A DNA stretch of 64,000 nucleotides from contig JAVTVJ010000347.1 of NCBI GenBank assembly GCA_034509425.1, forward strand, positions 1,488,001 to 1,552,000, in the 5' to 3' direction. Source of the DNA: Eopsaltria australis. Lineage: Eukaryota > Chordata > Aves > Passeriformes > Petroicidae. The stretch's first letter is position 1; each line of letters starts with the position of its first letter. The notes under the pieces were generated by a model that searched no databases, was not told where the DNA came from, and worked only from the letters and a program-made list of their open reading frames with translations. Below are positions 38,846-50,800 of the stretch, piece by piece. A program made the translations under genes and the position numbers.

Positions 38846-41800
38846 GTGGGTGAGACCCCTGCGGGCGCGGCCTCCGCCGCGGCTTCCGCCGGCCCCTGGC
38901 GCGGGCGCAGGTGCCGTTCCGGTGCGGTGCGTGCCGTGCCGTGCCGTGCCGTGCCGTGCCGGCCGCGGTGCGTGGATCGGGCCCGGCGCTCGGCCGCGCC
39001 GGCTCGGCGGGAGGGGACGTTGCGGGCGCCCGGCGGGGCTTTGTTTACCTCGCGCACACACACGCGCTCGCCGCGCTCCGTGGCGCAGCACGGCTGCCCC
39101 GGTGTTACCCGCGGGTCTGAAACGCTGGAACAACTTTCAGTGTTTTGCCCGGTTGCCCGGGCAGCCCTCGGGAGGTGTATTCCCGGGGCGGTGATGCTCG
39201 GCAGCACTCGCTCCTACTCCAGAGTTTGTTTATGCTCTCTCGATGAGTCTGAGTAATGCGTGTCTGTGCCTCGAGTCCAAGGCAGTGCCTGCTCAGACTC
39301 AGTTTTTGGGAGGAAAGTAAGGGAAGCAGGACCGGGGACGGGCGAGCAGGGCTCTGCAGTGCAGCCCTCTCGCCGCGCAGCGCGTTCCTCCTGTGTCCCT
39401 GTGTGAGAGGGACCTGCCGAGCCCTGCTTTACCCCAAACTTTCCTGCGTGTTTGGTTCGTGTCAGCTTGTCTACTGAGCGAGGATCAGGATGATCGCTCG
39501 GGTCATGACTTGAACTTTGTTACAGGTGCTTTGTGCCCGAGGACCATAACTTTAGTCACAGATCTTGGGTGTGTTGCCTTGTAAACCTGCGCTCAGTTGT
39601 GCCACAGCCTGACAGCACTCTACAAGGAGCAAAGGCTGCCTTCTCTGTTGATCAGTTCCCCAGGAGACAGGGGGCAGCTTCACCTGTGCTGCACTAGAAG
39701 CTATCCTTGTCCATGGTGTTGGTGCGGTCCAGCGTTGGTCACTTGGAGGTGTCACAGATGTGGCCGTAGGGAAGCTGGAAGCGCAGAGTAGGATACGAGC
39801 AATGTGGGGACTTCGCCATTGCATCTCTATCTCATGCACAGTTTGCTTTATGAGTGGCAAAGGCATTTGTGAGAAAGTAATAGCAGCTGTTCACAGATGC
39901 TCTTTGCCAGAGGAGAATGCTGTTCACCGTGTGCACCTTGAGAGAACTTGTCTCTTAAAGTCAGTTCTTTAAATGAACCGCCTTTATAATTCACTTAGCA
40001 GCAGGGCAACCATCAGCACACAGAAGATGCTCTCATGAGTGAGTGGGGGCTTGGCTACTAAAATCTGTTTAATGGAAGTATATGTAGTCTACACCACAGG
40101 GTTTTGCAGCTAGAGTGGTGTAGATTCAGGAAGTATACTTTTATCTGTCCCTGTCTGACGTTTGTGTTCCCACATGTCTTGTATGACTGAAGTTACGCTG
40201 ACAAAAGAGCCTCACAGTCTTGAGGCAGGAATACAGACGGTCTTCCTGTTGCTCTGAGACTTAGCTTGAGGGTTTTCTCATTAATCTTTAAGAAACAGTA
40301 CTCATTTTTCAATGGGTGTTAGATTTTAGTTGTCCTTGCTTTCACAGAGTGAGATTTCACAAGATAGCTAAGGCTGATCCACTAGCAAGCTGATTCAGCT
40401 TCCCTCCCTGTGTTCCAGGCTCATATTTCTGCTGCCTGCCTTGTGTTTTTATTTGCCATCTGAGTTCAAAAAGTTAGCCCAGCAGAAAACTCTTCTTCCA
40501 TTCAGTTTTTTAGGGTGGTTGGTTTTCTCAACAGAGCTTCAGCTCTTTCACAGGTAGACCCAATAAGCTCTGCTTACCGTGAGTAAAATACCAGGAGTGT
40601 CTGGAGGAAAGGGTCAAGTACAACTGCCCCCTGCAGCACCTGCAGCTGATCACTTGGTAATCTTACGTATATGGTGAGACTGGACTCTGGGAGCCTCCTT
40701 CTTCCTTTGACCTGCAGACCATACTGAACAAAGTGTTGATGCTCAATAAATAGTGAAGCGTTATGTTAAAGGAGGTTCACAGTTTTCTTCTACCATGCCC
40801 CCAGCATGGCAAGAGGCAGGATTTTAAGAGCAGTATCATTGCAGACATGATTTTGATAAGGAGCTGAGAGCTGTTTTAGAAATGTCTGTGAACACTCAGA
40901 GAAGGTCAGGTAACCTGGTTCATTGTCTACCTCTTCATTTTAGCAAATGCTAGTAAACTCAGGTGTGGCAACTTTGTTCTGCTGTGTTATGCAGTTATGT
41001 ATTTTTATGTAACGCAGCATTGAGGAGTGTGTTAATGGATCGGGTACTTGTAGCCAGTCTGCTCTTGTGCAAACACAAAACCGTACCTAGGTCTATAACT
41101 TACTTGAGCTGTGCTGTAGATAGACTAATGTAGAGGGCAGTACATTTGTTTTCCATTTTTACTCTCAGATATCTAGTTGTTAGAAAGTGGCGCCACATTT
41201 ATATGCAGCTTAGATGAATCAACTGACTAATTGGACAGTTTTCATAAAAAGTCTTTTTGCACTTTGACCTTCATGTATAAAGTCATAGCCTGAGGGTGTT
41301 TAATTGTTTTAAAAACTTATTGAAGATAGAAATCAAGAATGAAAATGACAGCCTTCATGTAATGATAGAGATAAAATCAGAATAAACAAAATTACTTTTG
41401 TGTTCAAGAGATGTTTCTGTGACCGTGTTTAGTGAAAAAAGTATTTTGTAATTTTTTTTAAGGAATGTTTATGAGAAAAAACCCAACTTAAGTACCACAT
41501 ACTTGTCTTTCAGGGCGTATGTGTGAGTACTTTAAAGGTTGTTCCCCATCTAGGTGATGCCATTGTGAAAAGGAAATACTGTGCTTGCTCATGAGTGTAG
41601 ATACTAGTCTTTGCTTTGGTTTTGTTTTCAACAGGACTCCCACTTTTCAGTGTGTGTTGTAAGACTCATTACAGAACTGTGGGGGTCCTTAGGGGTCTTG
41701 TAACCTCCTAGGGACTCCATTCCCTGAGGTTCCAAAGGAATAAAACTGTGGGGAATCATCATGTTGTTTCTTGGGTGTCAGACAGAAGTGTTAAGGCTAA

Positions 41801-44800
41801 GTACTAACAGAGCATGGTGGTGGCATCTGTTTTTAAAGGAGTGAGACAGCACCACAGCTTACATAGCAGGGTAGCATTCCCTAAGGCTCCATTCTCTCCT
41901 GAGTAAAGAGCTGGAAAGGTCAAAACACTGGTTCTGCTGCCTTTTGAAAAGTCAGCTCTCTTATTGCTTGCAGGGTTAATAGAACCAAGAGCTGTTGTCT
42001 GTTTTAGGGTAAGTTATTTTTTACTCTGTTTTCCTCAATCATGAAGCCTTTGCAATGGGAAAAACAAAAACCTACCCAATATGAGTGTAACAGAATAAGA
42101 CTTGCTTTAAAAAAAGCTTTCTAAAGGTCTCCTTAAATCTGCATTTGCAGGTAAAGGTCCTCTGTCTCTTAATCATCCTTCTACCTCATTTAAAACTGAC
42201 AGTTGACCTCCCTGTTTATGCTTGACTGTGGAGAGTACAAAACAGTGAACTATCTCATTATCCCTCATCAAATCCTGCCTTACTATTATTGCCGTAGTGC
42301 TCACAAAGTTTGGGCAACAATTATATCTGCTGGTGAGACCCTGTCATGCTAACAAGTACAATCGCCTTGTGTTCTCATCTTCCTCTTCCGTCCAATAATG
42401 TATGCTTGACCTTGGGGTTGCAGAGTTGTGATCATTGCTTATTTTTTTTTCATTTTTGTGCAGCAGAATCAAAAACCTTCAGCTTTTCAGTACCGTGTTT
42501 CAGAACTCCAGTAGAGTTACCAGATACTGTGAAACAATTAGTTTGTGCAGCTTGGCAGATGCTAGCATTTTCTGCTGTTTCCCAGCTTTTGTCCCAAAAA
42601 GCTCCCTTCTGTGCCAGTGCATTATTAGTCTCCTGTGCTGTTCAGTGCCTCTTGTCTGCTGATTGCATTCCTCTGACAGATGTTGCTTAAATTTCCCTTC
42701 GGAGCTTTATGTGGACACTGGGATCAGACAAGTGGAATGGCTGGCCCTTGGCAAGGCTCATTGCTGTCGTTTTGTGCTGAGCATGCACACAAGTGTACGA
42801 GTCACAGCATTTCACACCGATCCACATATACATGCGTATTCATATGTGCGTGTAATACTTGTCTTCCATGGTCTGTAAAGTCTAAGGAGGAGGTATTTCA
42901 TCACAAGAAAATTTTGAGAAAGGTGTGCCAGAGGGAGATTCTCAGAAGGAAGGATTTAGAAAGCAAGCATGGGCAAAACATGACAGTTTTATTTTAAGGT
43001 ACATGTGAATGAAGTAGGAATCTGACTTGCTCAGCTTTGTTTAGTGAAATTGGACATAATGATCCTTTTGTTGCATATGAGTCTTGTTCCCATCTGTGTG
43101 GAGACCTCGCACACAATAACCATTTTCAACTTTATAGAAGTTGTTTTCGTAATGGAAACTTGAAATTTGGAGGCCTTTAAAAAGATTTGGTAATGCTGTG
43201 TATGAGGCAGCGTGAAAAATGTACCACTACACTGCTTGAAAGTTGAAGTCTTACTGAGTTAATTCTAGTTTGGTTTTGTTTGTTTCTTTCCTTCCTTTTA
43301 CCTCTTTCTCAGTCCTTTTTAAGCTTCTTTTGATCTTTCTTCTGTACACTCAGTTCATTCCCCTCCTTATCCTTTAGTTTTTTAATTATACCTTGTAAAT
43401 ACATTAAATGAGAACTAAAATGAACGTGTGCTAATCTGTACTTCCTTGTCAAAGAAGCAAAGCAGCCCTTCTCAGGAGCTGCAAGATGCCAGAGGTTTCT
43501 TACCAGAATGTCCCAAAGGTGTTGATTCTGATTAGAAGATGCATGACTCTCTTGAAAGCTTTATCCTTTTTCTTAATGAAAGGCTAAGCTATGAAAAGAG
43601 CTGTATTTCTTCTACTTGAGTGATTCTTTCCAGGGAACTATCTATTGCATTAATCTCTTATTTCAGTTTCTAGCCTGTTAAGTTTTTGGGTGTTTCCAGG
43701 GCAGTAGCAATGTGTAAATGGTACCATCAGAGATGTTACATTACAGTCTGCAGAACTTCAGACTGGTAAAATTATTGCTGCATATTAAGGAAATGAATTT
43801 GGGTTCAGATGCACACAGTTTGAGGCTCCAGTTTGCCTGTCACCCATTTAAAACCAGGAACAAAATCTGGGGCATTTTTTAGCAATGGTGAATCTAGCTC
43901 ACCAGCTGCATAAAATAAATACAGGTACTATCCCTAAAGTACACAGAAGAAGTTTTTGTCATCTCTTTGCTAAAAGACAACCAGTGAGGCTTGGTGAGAG
44001 ACAGATACATGTGCATAAAAATGTTCAAAAAGAGATAAGAAAGTACCAGAAGTGATGAAGGAGTAGGTTCAGAGAGCATCATGGTGTACAGAAAGGTAGT
44101 GTTCATTTCCCATTTTACAAGACGCTTGGCTAACCTAATGGACCAGAAGAGCAGATGTCCTTTTAAGATAATTACATATTTTACAAAGCCTAGATGCCCT
44201 GTGGAACAAGGTGCCACATGATAGCTGTGAAGCCAAGATAGACATTGACTTACATGGACAACAAGAATAGACAGTATATTACAGTTTCATTAAACTTTAC
44301 ATGCTGCAAGATGTTCGTCCATCTATCCAAACCACTTAGATAATTGTATAATTAGTTGTGAGGTTTCTTTAATGCTTATCTGAAACTTTCAAACTAGCGT
44401 TTTGGTTTTTATGTTATAAATAAAATGGAATCACAAGAAGTAGTTGTTGTGTTTTCCAGAATGTCAGTAATATGTGATCTTTAAAAGAAATTTATCCAAG
44501 TAATTTTACAGATTCATCATCAGTACTATGATGATCTCACATTCTCACGTTGTATAAACTTGCTGCAATATACCAGTGTGCAGAAATTTCTTTTTTAAAA
44601 GCTTTTCATGGTAGTCTCATACCTATAATAAAGCTAATGGTAGCCTGAAGTCTTACAAATTTTTTTCCATTTTTGTAATTTTAAGTCAAATGCTTTTAGT
44701 CTCCCCCTCCCCCAGTAAAATTCCCCAAACAGAATGAGTTTTTGAATTTTTTTCATGCAGAAATTCCTCATGATGGCCTCTGCCAAATGTGGCATGTGTG

Positions 44801-47800
44801 GATGCATCTCAATGGAGCTGTCTTAATCGATGTGCTCACCCGCTGGCTGCTTGGGGGGAAGCAGCACTCGTGAATGCTTTCGTTATTTGTCACGTGTTTG
44901 CTTATTCACCCTTTCTCTCTGACCTTTATTTGACTAAATAAAGGGGCAGTGGAATTACTTGTTTACAAATAGATTTGATGCTTCCTTCATATTTTTCGTG
45001 TGGATACCTGCTGTTTCAAATAGTGCTGTTTCTGGGTCTGAGTCTGAAGGCATGATGTTAGTGCATCAGCTCATGCTGCTTGACAGCCGTGAGTGTATGT
45101 GTATGCAATCTCTAAAAGGAATACACCAATGCATGGAGATAAAACTCTTTAAATCTTGACTTGAGCAAGATAGGTACCCTTGAAGAGTCTTCATGTTTAT
45201 TCCTTCCCTGGATACTTTGACTGCCATGAAACTGCTTTTTCTGCCTGGGTTCAATCCTGGCATCAGGGAAAACCTAAACGAAACCCTCTAGCTCTCAAAA
45301 CATGTACAGTGTGTTAACCCCATGATGACTGATAATTTTGCTTCATGTCCCTCTGCTCAGCTTTTCCAGTTGCTGGGTGATAAGATGTGTAGAGGTTGTT
45401 GGGCAGCACCAGTGACTTACCTGAGAGGTGTACTACTGGATGCACTGTGCATGTGACAATGCAAGACTCATTGTAGTTTATACTGAGATGCTCTTTGAAT
45501 ATTTAATTTTGTAATTAATGAAAACCAGTTTGGAAGTTTTGGCGTTTTTTGTTGTGGGGGATTTTGTTTGGGTTTTTATTTACTTTGTGTGTGTGTTTGG
45601 TTGATTGGTTGGTTGGGTTTGGATCTTTTTAGGACTGTTCTGTTGTGCTGTTTTTTGCAGGGGAGGGGGGGGGGTTAGGAGTTCTTTTCCCAAAGCAAGC
45701 TGCAGTTACTCATAAATATTGACCCATCCCCATGGTAAACATTGATTTCCTCCTTCCCAATCTCAGATTTTAATAAGAGAATCTTAAATTACCTACTGTT
45801 TGTATATTTCTGATAACAAAATAGTCTGTTCACAGTGTATTTCCTTCTGTGGACATCAAGTGGATTGCTGTGGTTTTATCAAGGGATATTTTCTATTGTA
45901 ATTCCTCTTTTCCCTCAGGACCTCTTCTTGCTGTGCAGATGCCTTATTTTAGTTAACACTGTGAGAAAAGGTGATTCAGAAGGATGAGTACAAGAAAGAT
46001 TTTATTGTTGATGTTGCATATTCAGTTCAGGTTTTTATTTTTCTTTCTAATGCGAAAGGCGAATTAGAAACTTGCAGCATTTTGTTTCACAGGTGAATAA
46101 ATAAATAAAGTTGTCTTTGCTGCAGAAATTTAAAGTTACCATGATTCTAGTCTTATTAATAATATTAGCCTCAGCTATCATATTACATAGTACAGAAGTC
46201 AATGATGACACTTTCTGTAATGCACCACATCTTATTTCTTTAGAATCATGCAAATGGTTATAACTTCTCAATTTTAATTTTCAATAACCCAGCTTCCTGG
46301 TTTGTGGTGTGTGCAGAAGGTTCTCTAGTCACATTGTGTCATGCACAGAAAAATCTGCAGCCCTGATGTTGTCACATGGGAGGGGAAACAGGCAAGAACG
46401 CTTAGCTGAGACTGGCTGTGTTGACTGAGATGAGAGCCTCTTCCTCCTCTTTGTTTTGTCTGTGATAATATTTAATGTGGCATAGAAGTTCCTAATTTTT
46501 TTTATTATTGTCGATGTAATGTAAAACACGAGCTGTGCTTTGTTTCTGGGACATGCTTTCTGTGAATTGGTTTTGTTTAGAGCTGGCGATGGTGCTTTTT
46601 TAATTGAATTGCCACTTCCAATCTGCTTGGTCAAAATCAAGCATTTTGGGAATTACATTTTAATCTTGGTTCTCCTGTTGCAGATTTTTGAAATTATTTC
46701 TGTGGCAGAAAACATCCATGGTAATCTCATGAGTGTGGAAATGTCTTGCCTCATGCCAGTGCACAGTTTGGGGGCTTTCTGGCTAGAAACAGGGTAACCA
46801 CCCTCTGCAGCACTTCCAGACTTGTTTTCCTATGAAATTTGCTCCCTCGGGGGTCAGACTTATTGTAAGACAGTAAAGTGTTCATTAAAGGTACATTACC
46901 AGCTGTTTATTTCTGTGGCTCCATGCTTTTTCACGTCAGTGGTGAGAAGATAACTGCATCAAAAAAACCCATCTTGGATATTATGTTCGACATCCATCAG
47001 AAGTGTTTGTACCTACAGAAAATAATCTACTTTTTCCATCTAACACTGAAAACTTGTGGCAGAGATTCTTTAATGAACAGTGAGATTATTAAAATTTTGT
47101 TCTCCTTTAGACTGTCATTTAATGATAATAGTATTTTAATGGTGCATTAACTGATGAATAAATATATGGAAGAACTGCTGTTTTTTCCATAAATGAGCTT
47201 AATAACTAGTGAAAAGGGTATTTTCTGCTGTGTACATATGTATATGAGGCAAACTGCATGCAAATACTTAAATGTTGGTAGTGGCTTTTGTTAACAGTAA
47301 ACAACAGCCATGAGACCTCATTGGATGTTCAGGGAAAATTTTCAATTTCTCTTAAAGCTCCAGGACTGAAGGAAGGTTCATAAGAGGAGACTGCTAGCAA
47401 TTGCTCCTGGTATGTGTGGCAATAGCTGTCCAATGAAAGGAGAAAGAAGCTGTCATTAAGATTGTCCTTGAGAAACAGCAGTGGTCCACAAGTCACCTAT
47501 GATCAGGTTTATTTAAAATCACAGAGTGGTTTGCATTGTAAGGCACCTTTGAAGATCATCTTGTCAAACTCCATGCCCTGGGCAAGGACATCTTCCATTA
47601 CACCAGGTTGCTCAAAGCCCCATCCAGACTGTCCTTTAGCCCTTCCAGAGATGGGACATCCACATCTGAGATGGATGGTCAGGAGTGTGGTACAAGGTTA
47701 ATGCAGGTACTGTTTTGCACACGTAGAAAGCATGAAGCAATGCTTTTTTCATTGCTTTTCTCTGAAAAAAAGACTTCAAATCATTCTTCGAAACTATTTC

Positions 47801-50800
47801 TTTCTATTGTATAATCTTGGCACCTTACTTCTGAGTTTACTAAGGTCCAGACTCTGTGCTTACCAGTGTTTCCATGGGCAGAAGTACCTCGTGGCAAATG
47901 TTTTGAACATTAAAAGGATTTTAACATCTAATGCTATAGCAGAGGCTTTACTCTCAACTATTAGATGGGTTTTGTTCCCTGTGTAGTTTTAGCATGATGG
48001 TGTTAAATTGAGTGTACAGGGATGGGTTTTCGTATTGGGAAGCAGACCACTACCAAGGCAAGTATTTGGACAATGATATGATGTTGATATCGAAGTATTA
48101 GAAAGATAAATTACTTGTCGGTAGAATTCCCTTGTTAAAGTTTGGGGCTTGACACACGTCAGTGATCTTAGATCTAATGGAGAGAGGTTAGCAGAGCTTG
48201 GGGTGAAGGATGTACTACTGATAGTGGGCACAAAGGACACAGGATTTACAGGCCACAAGGACATTTGGCAGAACTCCCAAGATAAGTAAGAAACTAACAA
48301 AGCCAACTCAGCAACTGTGCTGAGATCAGTTCCAACTGGGTAAAAGGTAGTTCCAGCAGGGAGAGAGTCCCACCACCATGGTCCACTGACTCAAGAAACC
48401 CACCAACTCAAGAGAAGTATTGAGCATGCACACTAATTAGCATGAGAAGCAAGGGAATAATTTAACTAACAGAAGGTAGAATTAATAAGAGAACTATGTA
48501 ACTTGTAGTCAGTGAACTGTCATTTCTTTGCTAAAATGTGTAAATGGTATAAAGCTTTGATGATAGGGGAGCTAGCAGCCTTTTGTGGGTTATCACCTAG
48601 CTCCTTGCTTTGCACAAATTCAAATAAAGAAATACTCAGCCTTAAGCTGAAACATGGGGTTTTCAGATCAGACATTAGAAAAAAATTTTCGCCATTAGGG
48701 TGGTCAGGCATTGGGATAGGTTACTCGGGGAGGTGATAGAGTCACCATCCTTGGAGGTGTTGAAGAGGCATCTGGATCTTGCTCAGTGATATAGTTCAGT
48801 GATTTAGGGGTTACAGTGGCAGTATTGGGTTGACAGTTGGACTTATTGATCCTAAAGGTTTCTTCCAAACTTGAAGATTCTGTGATTAAATAGCAGTACC
48901 TCATCTTGGTGTGTACACTGGCACTGCAACAAGCCCACATTTGGGACAGCGATTGGGCATGGGTGGCAACTTTGTTCCTCCTTGTTCCTTAGAATTACTG
49001 CTAATGGGTTGTTCCACTGCCACACCTTCATTTTTAAGAAGCATGCTTTATGCAGAAATAATATGTGTAATTATGGTCAAATAACTCAGGCATTCAAACA
49101 CAATTTCAGACATGCTTACCCATTTCCAGAGAGTTGTCATCTTTGATTTTGCCTCCAGACAAGTCCAGCACAACTGTTTGACTTAATGAATGGAGAGTGG
49201 CTGTGTTTCTCCACAGTTAAGAGGCTTCAAGGTCTCACTTGTATTTGCAGAGGTCATATCAAAGAATTTTCAAAAGCCTGAAATTTTCTTGGTAGCCAAC
49301 TGTGAGAAAAGGTCGTAGTGAGTGAAGTAACACCATTCTGGGTGCTAGCAAGCTAATGGAGCATACTGCTTGAGTAGATTCAGCAATGGAGTAGAGCAGA
49401 GCTAGCGTGGAAGTGCTCTGTAGATGCAGTTACATTGCAGGCCAGTAATTAAGCAGAAGGAAGCCTCTAGAGAACAGTTTTTCCTTGTATTGGCTCATGG
49501 GTAGTTCTCTTATACTCTGAATATTTGCTTTAACTAAGAATATATTTGCTTTTTTAATGCATTTAACTGTGAACAATAATTTGTTTTAGGCTTGCTCTGT
49601 GTCGGAAGGGGGCGGAGGGTTGGATTTTCAGCTTTCACCTTGCAACCTTGCTGGCCAAACTGTTTCTCCTTTGCCTGGTAAGGTACCACAGAACTTCTGT
49701 GAGCCAGGCTGACTGGGGTGGTCAGGGAGATTCGTCCACTGAGCTTGAGCATGTCTGTCTACAGGGAGAAGCTGGGAGGCCACATCTTGTCCTCAGCAGC
49801 CTTGCAGCATGCGCCAGCCAGAAGACAGAGGTGTGTAGGGTTTGCTGCACAATGAGAGCACTGATTGGAAACCTGGGTCCAAAGTGGTCACCTTCCTTAC
49901 CATAACAGGGTACTTTGTCCTTGCTGGCTCTAAGCAAGTCTGCTGGTCAGCTGTCTGCATCAGTAGTTTGATCTGATGTGTATTTTGCTTCTTGCTTAGG
50001 GGCCTAGTTAAAATTACAGAGAAAAGTGAACTCTAAAGAGCTCAGTGAAATAATGAATTATGGATGTTCAGTGAAGCCCCTCATATTTGACCTTTGGACT
50101 GGAATCTCTGCCAGGCATACTCATTCTCTCAGCTTGACTGCATTGAACTTCGTTGTGGATAAAAAACATGTTAGAAATCTGTGAATGATGACCTGAAGTT
50201 GAATGTAAAAATGTGTGAGCTCTGAATTTGTTTCTCTTTGTAGCTGTAGGCTATATCTTTTGATGAGCCTAAATTACATTCTTTAGGGATGCCCATTCAG
50301 TCAGTCCCTCTGTTGTCAAGATCTGTTGGTTACTTGGAACTGTTGGCAGCCATCTGAAGTTTTTTCTTTTCTCATTAAAATTAATGGCAGATCATCTGTG
50401 TGTCAAGACAGCTTTGAAGATTTAGTCAATGTTTCTGGAGGCAAAAGTAATAGTTGTTTCTAAAGCTAGATGCATAATTGCAATATATTCACTACAGTAC
50501 TACTGTTCCAATAATCAGGGTCAAGTGGCACTGGAGAGACTGGTTCTGAATAATAATTAAATGAGTGCTCAACTGTGATCTGGTTGACCATAGTCTGTAG
50601 TTACCTCAGGTAGATTATTGTGGCATAATACACACAAATGCTAAAATATACCATACAAGAAAGTGTGGTCTGCACAGAAACTAGAAATCATTATTTTTTT
50701 CTCTAGGAGATTAAAATTTGATCTTAGAAAACTTACAGCAAATGTGTATCATTGCTGGATGAGTTCCTCCATGAGTCCCTCCCTGATGTGCCTGATCAGG

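Larger units (their letters stand above)
38040..39440 (+). promoter_or_regulatory. GCLC: GCLC CpG-island promoter
   Basis: Base composition changes abruptly from AT-rich to very GC- and CpG-rich near 38040 and stays so through coding exon 1 into intron 1. No TATA box is evident near the ATG. A GC box (GGGGGCGGCG, 38531-38540), an ARE (38556-38566) and a CACGTG E-box (38588-38593) cluster within about 165 bp upstream of the ATG. This fits a constitutive but stress-inducible promoter, which is the known behaviour of GCLC. The transcription start cannot be fixed from sequence alone. Confidence 0.8.

Noticed and set aside
38846..39256. Open reading frame continuing from GCLC exon 1 into intron 1
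   Set aside because: A consensus donor GTGGGT at 38846 and an exact continuation of the protein at 52399 show that splicing removes it. The openness reflects GC-rich sequence.
42346..42690. A 114-codon frame in GCLC intron 1
   Set aside because: It is cysteine- and serine-rich random translation with no domain, and it lies wholly in an intron on the sense strand.
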